From: Janibacter sp. HTCC2649
GTDB lineage: Bacteria; Actinomycetota; Actinomycetes; Actinomycetales; Dermatophilaceae
Assembly: GCF_000152705.1 (NCBI RefSeq)
Contig: NZ_CH672413.1
Location: 3,999,046-4,063,045 of the forward strand
Direction: 5' to 3'
Length of the DNA stretch: 64,000 nt
A model generated the notes under the pieces. The model was not told the origin of the DNA. It saw nothing but the letters and a program-made list of their open reading frames with translations, and did not search any database. Positions 54,664 through 63,638 of this stretch are shown here, piece after piece. Positions within the stretch are counted from its first letter, which is position 1. Each line of letters begins with the position of its first letter. The position numbers were made by a program, and so were the translations under genes.

Positions 54664-55215
54664 ATGCCCCGCAGCTCCAACGCCCTCCTCGTCGCCCGCA
54701 TCGGCAAGCCCCACGGGCTTCGTGGTGAGGTGACGGTCCAGACCCACACCGATGACCCCGAGGCCCGCTACGTCCCCGGCACGGTGTTCGACACCGAGGC
54801 CCAGCCCGGGACCGGCGTGCCGCGCACCCTCACCGTGAGCACGGCACGCCTGCACCGGCAGATCTGGCTGCTCGGTTTCGCCGAGATCCCGGACCGCACC
54901 GGAGCCGAGTCGCTGCGGGGGACCCAGCTGTTCCTCGACCCCGACGAGGCCGACGAGGTCGAGAGCGACGAGGACGACGGCTTCTACGAACACGACCTCG
55001 TGGGCCTCGCCGTCCAGGACCCCTCGGGAGCCGTTCTTGGCGAGGTGACCGGCCTCGTCCTCGGCGCCGTGCAGGACCTGCTCGAGGTGCGACTCACCAA
55101 CCGTCGCGACGTCCTGGTGCCGTTCGTCGAAGCGATCGTGACCGAGATCGACATCGAGGCAGGGCACGTCGTCGTCGACGCACCCGCGGGCCTCTTCGAC
55201 CTCGACGAAGCCTGA
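54664..55215 (+). CDS. rimM: 16S rRNA processing protein RimM
   Basis: A 183-residue assembly factor for the 30S head. VARIGKPHGLRGEVTVQTHT is the N-terminal RimM beta barrel signature; the PRC-type C-terminal barrel includes YEHDLVGLAV and the LVPFVEAIV motif. A short acidic linker (residues 97-108) joins the two. It is encoded immediately before trmD, as in most bacteria. Confidence 0.95.
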   Translation: MPRSSNALLVARIGKPHGLRGEVTVQTHTDDPEARYVPGTVFDTEAQPGTGVPRTLTVSTARLHRQIWLLGFAEIPDRTGAESLRGTQLFLDPDEADEVESDEDDGFYEHDLVGLAVQDPSGAVLGEVTGLVLGAVQDLLEVRLTNRRDVLVPFVEAIVTEIDIEAGHVVVDAPAGLFDLDEA

Positions 55216-55230
55216 GTCGTGGGCATCGCC

Positions 55231-56442
55231 ATGCGCCTGGACGTCGTTTCGATCTTCCCCGAGTACCTCGCGCCCCTCGACCTGTCGCTCATCGGCAAGG
55301 CCCGGCGTGAGGGCCTGATCGACCTGAAGGTGCACGACCTCCGCGACTTCGCCCACGACAAGCACCGCACGGTTGACGACTCGCCCTATGGCGGGGGAGC
55401 GGGCATGGTCATGAAGCCCGGCCCGTGGAGTGAGGCGCTCGAACACGTTCTGGCACAGGAGGATTCGCCCTCTGGTGACGAGCCGCGCAAGGTCCCCACG
55501 CTCATCATCCCCGGCCCGGGTGGCGAGCCCTTCACCCAGCAGATCGCCCGCGAGCTCGCCGACGAGCCGTGGCTCGCGTTCGCCTGTGGTCGCTACGAGG
55601 GCATCGACGAGCGGGTCTACGAGTGGGCCGGCGAGCGCATGCCCGTCCGCGTCCTCTCGCTCGGTGACTACGTCCTCAACGGCGGTGAGGTCGCGGTCCT
55701 CGCCATGGTCGAAGCCGTTGCCCGCCTCCTGCCCGGTGTCATCGGCAACGCCGAGTCGCTGGTCGAGGAGTCCCACGAGGACGGCCTGCTCGAGTACCCC
55801 GTCTACACCAAGCCCGCCGAGTGGGACGGGCGCGCCGTGCCCGACGTGCTCCTCGGAGGCAACCACCGGGCCATCGCAGACTGGCGCCACGAGCAGCGGG
55901 TCCAGCGCACCGCCGAACGCCGCCCCGACCTCCTCCCTCCGACCGCGGCCGCATCTGCCCTGAGCGACCTCGAGGAGCGCGTCGCCACCCCCGCTGATGC
56001 CCCCGACCTCCAAGTCCTCACCCGGGCCTGCTGGGCGCCGGAGTTCGCCCGCTACGGCATGTTCGGTGCAGGCGAGGAAGACCTCGAAACGGTGCGGGAC
56101 GGCATACAGGAATGGGACACGCGGGTCTGGCGCAAGGACGGACAGCTCCTCGCGTCCGTGCGGGTGCGGTCGCACCCGACCCAGGAGGCGACGTGGCAGA
56201 TCGGTCGGCTCATGGTCGCGCCGTACCTCCAGGGCCGCGGTCTCGGTCGAGAACTTCTCGGGTATGCCGAGTCGCTGGCTTCCGAGGGCGTCCGCACCTT
56301 TTGGCTCAACACCGGTGCCAAGAGCACCGAGAACCTACGGATGTACAAGAAGGCGGGCTACAAGGTGCGCCCCGGCGAGGGCGAGTTCCCCGGCACGGTC
56401 GACCTCACCAAGCGTCAGGTGACGACTAGCCTGCCTGAGTGA
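55231..56442 (+). CDS. trmD: TrmD tRNA methyltransferase fused to a GNAT acetyltransferase domain
   Basis: A 403-residue protein. Residues 1-235 are TrmD, which makes m1G37 in t[32 protein letters not shown], the knot block [12 protein letters not shown] and [11 protein letters not shown]. From about residue 245 the chain continues in frame as a GNAT acetyltransferase domain with [18 protein letters not shown] (acetyl-CoA loop) and [18 protein letters not shown]. Classical TrmD is about 245 residues, so this is a genuine two-domain fusion. ATG 55231 is chosen; GTG 55219 is possible. The acetyl target is unknown. Confidence 0.9.
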   Translation: MRLDVVSIFPEYLAPLDLSLIGKARREGLIDLKVHDLRDFAHDKHRTVDDSPYGGGAGMVMKPGPWSEALEHVLAQEDSPSGDEPRKVPTLIIPGPGGEPFTQQIARELADEPWLAFACGRYEGIDERVYEWAGERMPVRVLSLGDYVLNGGEVAVLAMVEAVARLLPGVIGNAESLVEESHEDGLLEYPVYTKPAEWDGRAVPDVLLGGNHRAIADWRHEQRVQRTAERRPDLLPPTAAASALSDLEERVATPADAPDLQVLTRACWAPEFARYGMFGAGEEDLETVRDGIQEWDTRVWRKDGQLLASVRVRSHPTQEATWQIGRLMVAPYLQGRGLGRELLGYAESLASEGVRTFWLNTGAKSTENLRMYKKAGYKVRPGEGEFPGTVDLTKRQVTTSLPE

Positions 56443-57041
56443 CTTCTCAGCCGCCGCCCGCGACCCAGCCCACTCTCGTTGATCTCCGACTCGAGCACGA
56501 ACGGGTCCAGAAGCAGTTCCGCGTCGCCAAGATCGCAGCACTCTCTGTGCTGTTCGTCGTCGCGCTGATTCTCGGCGCGGTGTCCACCGCCATCACGCCG
56601 GGCCCGACCGGGCTCCTGATCGGCCTGCTCGTCTTCCTCGCTTTCGTCGGGCTCTTCCTGGGCCTCATCGCCCTGTCCGCCGCCAAGGAGCGTCGTCAGG
56701 CAGGTCCGGCCGGCAATGGTCCGTCGAGCTTTGGCCAGGTCGTGACGAGTGCTCCCGGTCCGCAGGTCTGGGAGGCGGTGAACGCGGCCCTGCAGTCGCA
56801 GAAGTTCGTCGCACCCGGTCGGCCCATCGACCCGCAGACCGTCGTCTCCACCCGGTCGCTCTCGATGGCGAGCTGGGGCGAGACGGTGACCATCCGGATC
56901 GTGGGAACCACGGATGGTCGCGGCCTCGTCACCGTCTGGTCGCGGCCGGCCTACCCGCTGCAGTGGCTCGACTACGGACGCAACCGCGGGTTCGCGAACG
57001 CCGTCCTCAACGCGATCCCCGGCGGCACCGCGGTCAGCTGA
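56439..57041 (+). CDS. Two-helix membrane protein, unknown function
   Basis: A 200-residue protein with a polar N terminus, two membrane helices (about residues 31-56 and 59-82, [20 protein letters not shown] and [17 protein letters not shown]), and a C-terminal soluble domain with many Trp and Gly residues. I do not recognise the family. TAGCCT at 56427-56432 lies six bases before GTG 56439 (leaderless pattern), so it may be transcribed separately from trmD although the trmD stop overlaps the start. Confidence 0.6.
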   Translation: MTSQPPPATQPTLVDLRLEHERVQKQFRVAKIAALSVLFVVALILGAVSTAITPGPTGLLIGLLVFLAFVGLFLGLIALSAAKERRQAGPAGNGPSSFGQVVTSAPGPQVWEAVNAALQSQKFVAPGRPIDPQTVVSTRSLSMASWGETVTIRIVGTTDGRGLVTVWSRPAYPLQWLDYGRNRGFANAVLNAIPGGTAVS

Positions 57042-57352
57042 TCACCGAGCGTATTTTCGCGATTCCCGGGACCTCGGGCGGGCTGCGGTTCTAAGATGTG
57101 CGACGCCACATGACGCCTTTGTGGTGGTCGAAGGTCGGATGAAGGCGCGCCTTCGCGAGGACTCAGGTCCCGACGCGAGGCGCCTGCATGGCCCCGTCAG
57201 CGCGGCCCCGTGCCCGCTCTTCCCACCCTCGCACTTCCCGCCCACTCGTCGGCCTTCGGTCAGGCCCGGGTGATTCCACTGCCGTGGGTGCTGCCACCCA
57301 CGGGCAGTGTCCCCGTGCCCTCCACCGTTCCCATCGGAATCAGGGGATCTTC
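57042..57352 (+). other. Intergenic region before the secreted subtilase gene
   Basis: A gap of 311 bases. TAAGAT at 57092-57097 fits a -10 box; AGGGGA near 57342 is the ribosome site of the next gene. The next gene's frame is open through this region from 57188, but the coding pattern there is not protein-like (basic and proline-rich, without a signal). I see no RNA gene. Confidence 0.5.
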
Positions 57353-60300
57353 ATGTCCATAGCTCGCACACCACTTCGGCAGGTGGCGCTCGCTGCCAGT
57401 GTCATCGCCCTCGCCACGACAGGTGCCGCGCCCACGTTCGCGGCATCGGTGGCCCAATCGAAGGCTGCGGTGCCATCGGCCGCCGCAACCAAGGCGGCGT
57501 CGAAGGTGCCGTCCCTGGTCAGCCAGCGCATCGCCAAGGTCACGGCGGCGGCTGGGAGCCGGCACTCGCTCGACGCCAAGGCGCAACGCTCCCTCAGCGA
57601 CTCCACGCTCAGGGTCGATGGCCAGGGGCGGCTCGACCTCGAACTCCACGCGCTCACGACCCTCAAGGGTCGAGAGCGAGCGGACCTCAACAGACTCGGC
57701 GCATCGGTACGCAGCGGCTCCGACCAATGGGTGAAACCCGCCAAGGTGAAGTCCCTGCCCAACGCGGGGATCCTGCGCGCGCTCGTCCCCTACGACAAGG
57801 TCGACAGCGTCGCGGCGCTCCCGTGGGTGGCCGCGGTCCGACCGACGGAGATCTCGCCACCGGATGCCGGGTCGTTCCTCAGCGAGGGAGTGCCACTGCA
57901 CCGGGCCGACGACACCCAGGCCATCGGGGTCGACGGCTCAGGCATCGACGTGGGCGTGATCTCCGACGGTGTCACGAGCATCGCCGCCGCACAGGCCCTG
58001 GGTGACCTGCCGGCGGGCGTCAACGTCCTCAACGCCGGAAGTGGTGACGAGGGCACCTCGATGCTCGAGATCGTCCACGACATGGCCCCCGGTGCCGGGC
58101 TGCTCTTCCACGGCACGGGTGGTGGTGTGGGCGCGCACGTGACGGCCCAGAACGCCCTGGCCGCAGCGGGCGTCGACATCATCACGGAGGACATCCCCTT
58201 CGACTCGGAGCCGGCCTTCCAGAAGGGTCTGGCCGCGACGAACGGCGAGACGCTCGCCGCTTCGGGTGTGTGGGTGAGCTCCTCGTCCGGCAACCTCAAC
58301 AGCAGCCACGCACCGCGCGTTGCCGCGAACAGTACGGGGACGTTCCCCGACGGCGCGGCAGCGGCACCGGCCGGCTGCCCCGGCATCAACGCCAACTCGG
58401 TGGCCTTCAATGGTGCCGACACGACCTTCGACGTGAGCGTTGCCGCCGGTGCCTCGATCGGCGCGACCCTTCAGTGGAGCGAGCCGCGGGCGATCTTCCC
58501 GACCGCCGGCGCGGGTGGATTCACCAACCTCGACCTCTACATCCTTGACGCTGCCGGCGCCAACTGCGTCGCGTCCAGCACGGGCGCCCAAGGTGGTGGC
58601 AGCGGTGACACGATCGAGCAGGCCTCGTGGACCAACGGTGGCGCGGCCGCAGCGACGGTGAAGCTCGTCGTGAACCGCACTGGCGCAACGGGCGCCAAAG
58701 CAGTGCCGACGATCGACCTGCGGTGGCGCGGCAACGCCAACGCCGTGGACGCCCTCGGCAGCCCAGGGTCACTCAACCCGGACAGCAACTACACCGACTT
58801 CGCGACCTCCGCGGGCGCCGTCAACGCCGGGTCCAGCCAGGACCCGACGACCGTCGGGCTCGAGACCTTCAGCGGGCAGGGGCCGGTGACCCTCCTCGGG
58901 ACGACGGTGTGCTCGACGAGCTACCCGTGTCCTGCTTCCGCCCCCGCAGGGCAGAACCAGAGCGTGGCCGGAGCAGCAGGCCGCACCGCCATCGCACCCA
59001 CCTACACGGCCGCTGATGGCGTGTCGGTCAGTGGAGCGGGTGGCTTCGGAGCCGGAACCTGTCCGGCCGTCGCTCAGGGTGACTGCAGATTCTTCGGGAC
59101 GTCGGCGGCAACCCCGTCGTCAGCCGGAGTTGCTGCTCTCGTGCTCGACGCGTCGGGAGGGCCAGGTTCTCTCACGGCCAGCGGCCTGACCTCGGTCCTC
59201 AACGCAAACGCCACGGACCGTGGCCCAGCCGGGGCGGACAACGCCTGGGGTTCGGGGGTCCTCGACGCCTACTCGGCGGCGACGAACCGGGCCGACCTGC
59301 GGGTGGCCAAGAACTGCCTCCCGAACGGCGATGCCGCAGCCGGTGCCGCCTACCCGTGCACCATCACGGTGACGAACGACGGTGCGGCAATTGCCCGGGC
59401 GGTCACGCTCAGTGACCAGGTCCTCGGCAGCGGCAGTTTCACCCTGGCGACCACGTCGGCCGGATGCACGGCTCCCGCCGGTGTCCAGACCGGATCCGCC
59501 CCGGCAACCTGCGCCCTCGGCGACCTCGCCTCGGGTGCCTCCGTCGTGGTGGTCATCAGCGAGCGGTCGGACGAACCGCAGGATCTCGCGGACACGGCCA
59601 CCGTGAGCAGCGGGACGATCGACCCGAACCTCGGCAACAACGTCGCCTCCGACACGCTCCACTTCGTCGGGTCCGCCGACGTCAGCATCGTCAAGAGCGC
59701 GCCGCCGACAGCGACGAGCGGGGGGCAGATCACCTGGACGAGCACGGTGAGCAACACCGGCCCGTCGACGGCGACCAACGTGGTCGTTCGCGACGTCCTC
59801 CCGGCGGCCGTCACCGTCAACTCCGTGGCCGGCTCGGGCGGCGCATCGTGCACCGCCGGCGTTCCGGGTCAGGCGTCCCAGCCGACGACCTGCTCCTTCG
59901 GAAATCTCGCGTCCGGTGCGTCACGGTCGATGACGGTCGTGGCGACCATCGACCCCGGCTTCTCGGGGTTGATGCACAACGACGCCGTCGTCAGCGCGTC
60001 CACTCCGGACCCGGACATGTCGGGCAACACGGCGACGGTCTCCACGTCGGTGTCCGCCTCGGCGGACCTGTCGGTGACCAAGGTCGACACTCCTGACCCG
60101 GTCCTCGCCGGTCGGACCGTCACGTGGACCGTCGACGTCCGCAACAACGGCCCCTCGACCGCCACCCAGGTCAAGCTCGTCGACGCGCTTCCGGACGAGG
60201 TCACCTTCGTCTCGGCGTCGGCGACGGCTGGCACTGCGTCGTGTTCCTACCTCGCGGTTCCAGTCGACCCACCGGCTCACCGGGTCGACTGCAACCTCGG

Positions 60301-60835
60301 CACGATTGCCCCGACCGCCGGACCCACCACGGTGGTCATCCGCGGCCTGGTCAAGTCGGAGACACCGAGCGGGACCATCTCCAACACGGCGACGGTGTCG
60401 TCCGTGACGACCGATCCCGTGCCCGGGAACAACTCGGCCACCGCCCAGACGACGGTGAACAGGGCCGCCGACCTGAGCCTGGCGTTCACGGCCGACAAGG
60501 ACGTCTACAAGCCGTCGTCGACCATCATCTACACGGCGACAGTGACCAACATCGGCCCCTCCGATGCCCAGACACCCAAGGTCACTGTGGCCCTGCCGCC
60601 GATCAAGGCCGCGGTCTACGTCTTCGACACGGCGTCGTGCGTCAAGGCAGGTCAGACGTTGACGTGCACGCGCCCGACGTCTCTGGTTTCCGGCGGCACG
60701 TGGTCGTTCAACGTCCACCTGCTCGTCAAGGGCAGCAAGGGAGTCGTGGACACGACGGCCACCGTCACCTCCGCGACGAGCGATCCGGTGGCGGGCAACA
60801 ACTCCGTCACCCGCTCGGTGAAGATCGGCAAGTGA
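57353..60835 (+). CDS. Secreted subtilisin-like protease with DUF11 repeats
   Basis: A 1160-residue exported protein. A signal peptide ends near residue 30. A subtilase domain follows: Asp205 in VGVISDGV, Glu233 in GDEGTSM where the usual catalytic His sits, SSGN for the oxyanion hole, and Ser584 in FFGTSAATPSSAGV. Four DUF11/CARDB-like beta repeats start near residues 646, 774, 902 and 1039, each with D-x-S/R-V-x-K and NTGPSTA-type turns. No LPXTG or membrane anchor is seen, so it is secreted or loosely attached. ATG 57353 is preceded by AGGGGA. Confidence 0.8.
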   Translation: MSIARTPLRQVALAASVIALATTGAAPTFAASVAQSKAAVPSAAATKAASKVPSLVSQRIAKVTAAAGSRHSLDAKAQRSLSDSTLRVDGQGRLDLELHALTTLKGRERADLNRLGASVRSGSDQWVKPAKVKSLPNAGILRALVPYDKVDSVAALPWVAAVRPTEISPPDAGSFLSEGVPLHRADDTQAIGVDGSGIDVGVISDGVTSIAAAQALGDLPAGVNVLNAGSGDEGTSMLEIVHDMAPGAGLLFHGTGGGVGAHVTAQNALAAAGVDIITEDIPFDSEPAFQKGLAATNGETLAASGVWVSSSSGNLNSSHAPRVAANSTGTFPDGAAAAPAGCPGINANSVAFNGADTTFDVSVAAGASIGATLQWSEPRAIFPTAGAGGFTNLDLYILDAAGANCVASSTGAQGGGSGDTIEQASWTNGGAAAATVKLVVNRTGATGAKAVPTIDLRWRGNANAVDALGSPGSLNPDSNYTDFATSAGAVNAGSSQDPTTVGLETFSGQGPVTLLGTTVCSTSYPCPASAPAGQNQSVAGAAGRTAIAPTYTAADGVSVSGAGGFGAGTCPAVAQGDCRFFGTSAATPSSAGVAALVLDASGGPGSLTASGLTSVLNANATDRGPAGADNAWGSGVLDAYSAATNRADLRVAKNCLPNGDAAAGAAYPCTITVTNDGAAIARAVTLSDQVLGSGSFTLATTSAGCTAPAGVQTGSAPATCALGDLASGASVVVVISERSDEPQDLADTATVSSGTIDPNLGNNVASDTLHFVGSADVSIVKSAPPTATSGGQITWTSTVSNTGPSTATNVVVRDVLPAAVTVNSVAGSGGASCTAGVPGQASQPTTCSFGNLASGASRSMTVVATIDPGFSGLMHNDAVVSASTPDPDMSGNTATVSTSVSASADLSVTKVDTPDPVLAGRTVTWTVDVRNNGPSTATQVKLVDALPDEVTFVSASATAGTASCSYLAVPVDPPAHRVDCNLGTIAPTAGPTTVVIRGLVKSETPSGTISNTATVSSVTTDPVPGNNSATAQTTVNRAADLSLAFTADKDVYKPSSTIIYTATVTNIGPSDAQTPKVTVALPPIKAAVYVFDTASCVKAGQTLTCTRPTSLVSGGTWSFNVHLLVKGSKGVVDTTATVTSATSDPVAGNNSVTRSVKIGK

Positions 60836-60873
60836 TCACCTTCTCGGGGCTTGCCTGATCAGGCCACGAGGAC

Positions 60874-60909
60874 AGAGTGGCCCGTACCTGCGGAGGTGCG
60901 GGCCACTCT
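60874..60909. terminator. Terminator between the subtilase gene and the convergent permease gene
   Basis: AGAGTGGCCCG (60874-60884) pairs with CGGGCCACTCT (60899-60909), extended by ACCT/AGGT inside. It lies between convergent stops at 60835 and 60917. Confidence 0.8.
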
Positions 60910-60916
60910 GCGCGAC

Positions 60917-61675
60917 TCAGGGGCGCAGGCGGGCGTGCAGGTCCTCGGGCAGGAGTCGCGCCGACGAGATGAGCCGTCCCGCGACGACGGTCGTTGTCGT
61001 CTGGGCCGCCATGATCCCGAGCAGGACGAGCACCTGCGCGGACGCCGCCTGTGCCGGCGAGCCACCACCGAGCAGCACCCCGATGAAGGCGCCCGGCAAC
61101 GTCACGACGCCCGCCGTCCTCACCTGGTCCAGGCCCGGGATGAGCGCCTCGGGCAGCCGCCGGTGGACAATCTCGTCGATGGACTGGGCCCGGGTCATGC
61201 CGATCGAGAGCGCCGCGTCGTACTGCCCCGTCTCCTCGCGCAGCGCCGCGAACGAGCGCCGTCCCACGAGGGTGTGCCCGTTCATCGTGTTGCCGAGGAT
61301 GATCCCGACGACGGGAATGAGGGCGATGCCCTCGAGCGGCACCGTGCGGGTCAGCAGGATGATCGCGACGACCGGAAGGAGGCCGGCGAGCATCGCCACC
61401 GTCGTCCACGGCCACGCAGACACCGCCTCCACCCGGCGAGTGGTCGTGAACACCGCCACGGCAAACATCGCGCACAGCAACAGCACCGACAGCAGCAGGT
61501 TCTGCGCCACCGCCGTGATGACGAGCGCAGCCACACCGAGCTGGACCACCGCACGCCCGGCCGCAACGAGGGTGGAAGCGGGCTGCGGAAGCTGCCCCAC
61601 GGCATACATGACGAGCGTCAGCACGAGAAGGGTGACGCACGCCAGGGCGACCGGCCACCCGGGATCGATGCTCAT
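60917..61675 (-). CDS. FetB/UPF0014-type ABC transporter permease
   Basis: A 252-residue integral membrane protein with seven hydrophobic segments and the UPF0014 pattern (LVAAGRAVVQLGVAALVI, IILGNTMNGHTLV, and TLPGAFIGVLLGG). FetB is the permease of a transporter linked to iron export and oxidative-stress resistance in E. coli; the ATPase partner FetA is not adjacent here. TACCTT lies six bases before ATG 61675 (leaderless pattern). The frame further upstream is not counted as coding. Confidence 0.72.
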   Translation of the reverse strand: MSIDPGWPVALACVTLLVLTLVMYAVGQLPQPASTLVAAGRAVVQLGVAALVITAVAQNLLLSVLLLCAMFAVAVFTTTRRVEAVSAWPWTTVAMLAGLLPVVAIILLTRTVPLEGIALIPVVGIILGNTMNGHTLVGRRSFAALREETGQYDAALSIGMTRAQSIDEIVHRRLPEALIPGLDQVRTAGVVTLPGAFIGVLLGGGSPAQAASAQVLVLLGIMAAQTTTTVVAGRLISSARLLPEDLHARLRP

Positions 61676-61736
61676 GTCGCAAAGGTAGCCGCGGCTGCGG
61701 CGCGCGGTTGTCGGCGCGCCTTGGCATGCTGGAGTC

Positions 61737-62165
61737 ATGTCAGGGGAGTGGTGGCCGGCGATCCTCGCCTTCGTCGGCGCAGCGGTCGGCTCGGGTGCGA
61801 GCTTCTATGCCGCGCGACGCGACACGCAGGCGCAGTCCGCAGCTGCTGCCGATGACCTCGTCCAGCGCGAGCGAGCGAGCGCCCGCGAGGAGTGGGGGCG
61901 TCGCTTCACCGCGGCGCTCGCGGACATCACCGCCGACGACTCGTTCCGGCGGCGCGAGCTCGGCCGCATCGTCCTCGTCGAGCTGGCATCCAGCGGCCTC
62001 GCCGCCCCCGAGGAGCGCGAGCTCGCCGAGTCCGTGCTCACGGCGGACGCGCGCCTCGACCCCGACGGTGACGAGGTGGACCTCGGCCGTCGCGGAATGC
62101 TCGTGGACGATGTCCTCGTTGTGGAGGATGATGGTGATGAAGCACCCGAGAGGAGTCGCGCATGA
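61737..62165 (+). CDS. Small membrane-anchored coiled-coil protein
   Basis: A 142-residue protein. Residues 5-24 form a membrane segment (WWPAILAFVGAAVGSGASF); the remainder is charged and helical (Arg/Glu/Asp-rich, with an acidic C terminus). I recognise no domain. Its stop overlaps the start of the next small gene (ATGA), indicating coupled translation. It may be a scaffold or regulator; there is no direct evidence. Confidence 0.55.
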   Translation: MSGEWWPAILAFVGAAVGSGASFYAARRDTQAQSAAAADDLVQRERASAREEWGRRFTAALADITADDSFRRRELGRIVLVELASSGLAAPEERELAESVLTADARLDPDGDEVDLGRRGMLVDDVLVVEDDGDEAPERSRA

Positions 62166-62323
62166 GTCAGCGCATCGTCAAGGTCACCCGTGACCAGATC
62201 GAGTCCGCCAAGGCACTCATCCGACTGCGCGGCGGCGAGGACAAGGTCGACCCCGACATCGTCCTCATCGCGAACGCTCGTCGACGGCCGCGGCCGACCA
62301 ACACCGAACCGCTGACCCCGTAG
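62162..62323 (+). CDS. Small conserved-type protein of 53 residues
   Basis: A short gene coupled by an ATGA overlap to the membrane-anchored protein upstream, with GAGAGGAG as its ribosome site. The product, beginning MSQRIVKVTRDQIESAKALI, has a short helix then GEDKVDPDIVLIANARR; similar small proteins with a helix and an IAxAR end occur in other actinobacteria, as far as I recall. It is too short for domain assignment, but coupling and codon use support a real gene. Confidence 0.6.
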   Translation: MSQRIVKVTRDQIESAKALIRLRGGEDKVDPDIVLIANARRRPRPTNTEPLTP

Positions 62324-62401
62324 GGATCGCGCCGCACACGCTCGATTTCTCGGTATGCCGTGTGCTCTGGCAAACTTGCTCCTTGCGTCCGTCGATCACA
62401 G

Positions 62402-62444
62402 CCCCTGCCACAGGGGGAGTGTCTGACTCTCGACATGTGAGTCA
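62402..62444 (+). promoter_or_regulatory. Two hairpins in the rplS leader
   Basis: CCCCTG-CCA-CAGGGG (62402-62416) and TGACTC/GAGTCA (62424-62429, 62439-62444) are adjacent hairpins about 95 bases before the rplS start. L19 leaders are known to be regulatory in some bacteria; a similar role here is only a possibility. Confidence 0.4.
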
Positions 62445-62536
62445 CGAAGCACGAGGCACGACGCCGCACCACCATTCATCGCAGTACCAGCACATGTGGG
62501 TGTCCTGTGGCACCGCACGAGAAAGCGAAACCAGCC

Positions 62537-62893
62537 ATGCAGCTTTTCGACGAGATCGACAAGGCGTCCAAGCGCGACGACATCCCGGCCTTCCGCGCCG
62601 GCGACACCGTCAACGTCCACGTCAAGGTCATTGAAGGCACGCGCTCGCGCGTCCAGGTCTTCAAGGGCATCGTCATCCGTCGCCACGGTGGCGGCCTGGG
62701 CGAGACCTTCACGGTCCGCAAGGTCTCCTTCGGCGTCGGTGTCGAGCGCACCTTCCCGCTCCACACGCCGGTCATCGACCACATCGAGCTGGTCACCCGC
62801 GGTGACGTCCGTCGCGCGAAGCTCTACTACCTCCGCGACCTGCGCGGCAAGGCTGCCAAGATCAAGGAGAAGCGCGAGACCCCGGTCAGCTGA
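62537..62893 (+). CDS. rplS: Large-subunit ribosomal protein L19
   Basis: A 118-residue protein at the 30S-50S interface. [40 protein letters not shown] and [19 protein letters not shown] (each 20 residues or fewer) are L19 blocks. ATG 62537 is chosen because family members begin shortly before [13 protein letters not shown]; a GTG at 62507 would add ten residues. It normally follows trmD directly, but here about 6 kb of other genes intervene. A signal peptidase gene follows. Confidence 0.96.
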   Translation: MQLFDEIDKASKRDDIPAFRAGDTVNVHVKVIEGTRSRVQVFKGIVIRRHGGGLGETFTVRKVSFGVGVERTFPLHTPVIDHIELVTRGDVRRAKLYYLRDLRGKAAKIKEKRETPVS

Positions 62894-62937
62894 ACCGCGG
62901 CACGACGCTTTCAGGCGCGGCGGATAGCATCGACTCG

Positions 62938-63621
62938 ATGACTTCCGCGGCCACCCCAGACACCGACCCGGTTCCCGCCACCACGGCGGGGGCCGGGTCG
63001 AGTCATGCCCACCGGGTGCCGGTCCTGCTGGCTGCCGGTGTCCTCGCCGTCATGCTCGTGCGGGCCTTTCTCCTGCAGCCGTATGCCGTGTCGAGCGACT
63101 CGATGTCGCCCACCCTCGATGCGGGTCAGCGAGTTCTTGTCGCCAAGGTCGGCTCACCGTCGGTCGGTGACGTCGTCGTCGCGGACGTCACCCAGGCGTG
63201 GCCCGGGCCGGACCGCTCGACCCACGTCGATGACGGTCTGCTCGGTCGGGCGCTCGGTTCGGCGTCAGGTGCCCTCGGCATCGACCTCGGCGAGCGCTCC
63301 GTTCTCGGCCGTGTCGTCGCCACGGGCGGTGACGACGTTGTCTGCTGCACCGAGGGACGCGTCACCGTGGACGGTCGTCCGGTCGGCCCACGGCTCGCCG
63401 ACAACGCCGCTCCGTTCAAGATCGCGGTCCCGCAGGGTCGATACTTCCTTCTCAGTGACACGGCATCCGATGCCATGGACTCGCGCACGCACGTCGGTGC
63501 CGGTTCCGACTCCACGGACGGAACGATCGCCGCGGACGCCATCATCGGTACCGTCGTCACGCGCATCTGGCCGCTGAGCCAGCTGGGCGCCCCATCCACA
63601 CCGACCACCACACAGCCCTGA
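62938..63621 (+). CDS. Signal peptidase I paralogue lacking the catalytic lysine
   Basis: A 227-residue protein with the membrane segment VPVLLAAGVLAVMLVRAFLL and the nucleophile block SSDSMSPTL. The box that normally reads VKR-V-I-G-x-P-G-D is LGRVVATGGDD, so the general-base Lys is Gly; box E is SDTASDAMDSR. The fold is intact but the dyad is not. TAGCAT at 62925-62930 is seven bases before ATG 62938 (leaderless pattern). A complete-looking signal peptidase follows it directly. It may be a regulator, inactive partner, or enzyme with relocated base. Confidence 0.85.
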   Translation: MTSAATPDTDPVPATTAGAGSSHAHRVPVLLAAGVLAVMLVRAFLLQPYAVSSDSMSPTLDAGQRVLVAKVGSPSVGDVVVADVTQAWPGPDRSTHVDDGLLGRALGSASGALGIDLGERSVLGRVVATGGDDVVCCTEGRVTVDGRPVGPRLADNAAPFKIAVPQGRYFLLSDTASDAMDSRTHVGAGSDSTDGTIAADAIIGTVVTRIWPLSQLGAPSTPTTTQP

Positions 63622-63638
63622 GAGCGCGGACACCAGTG

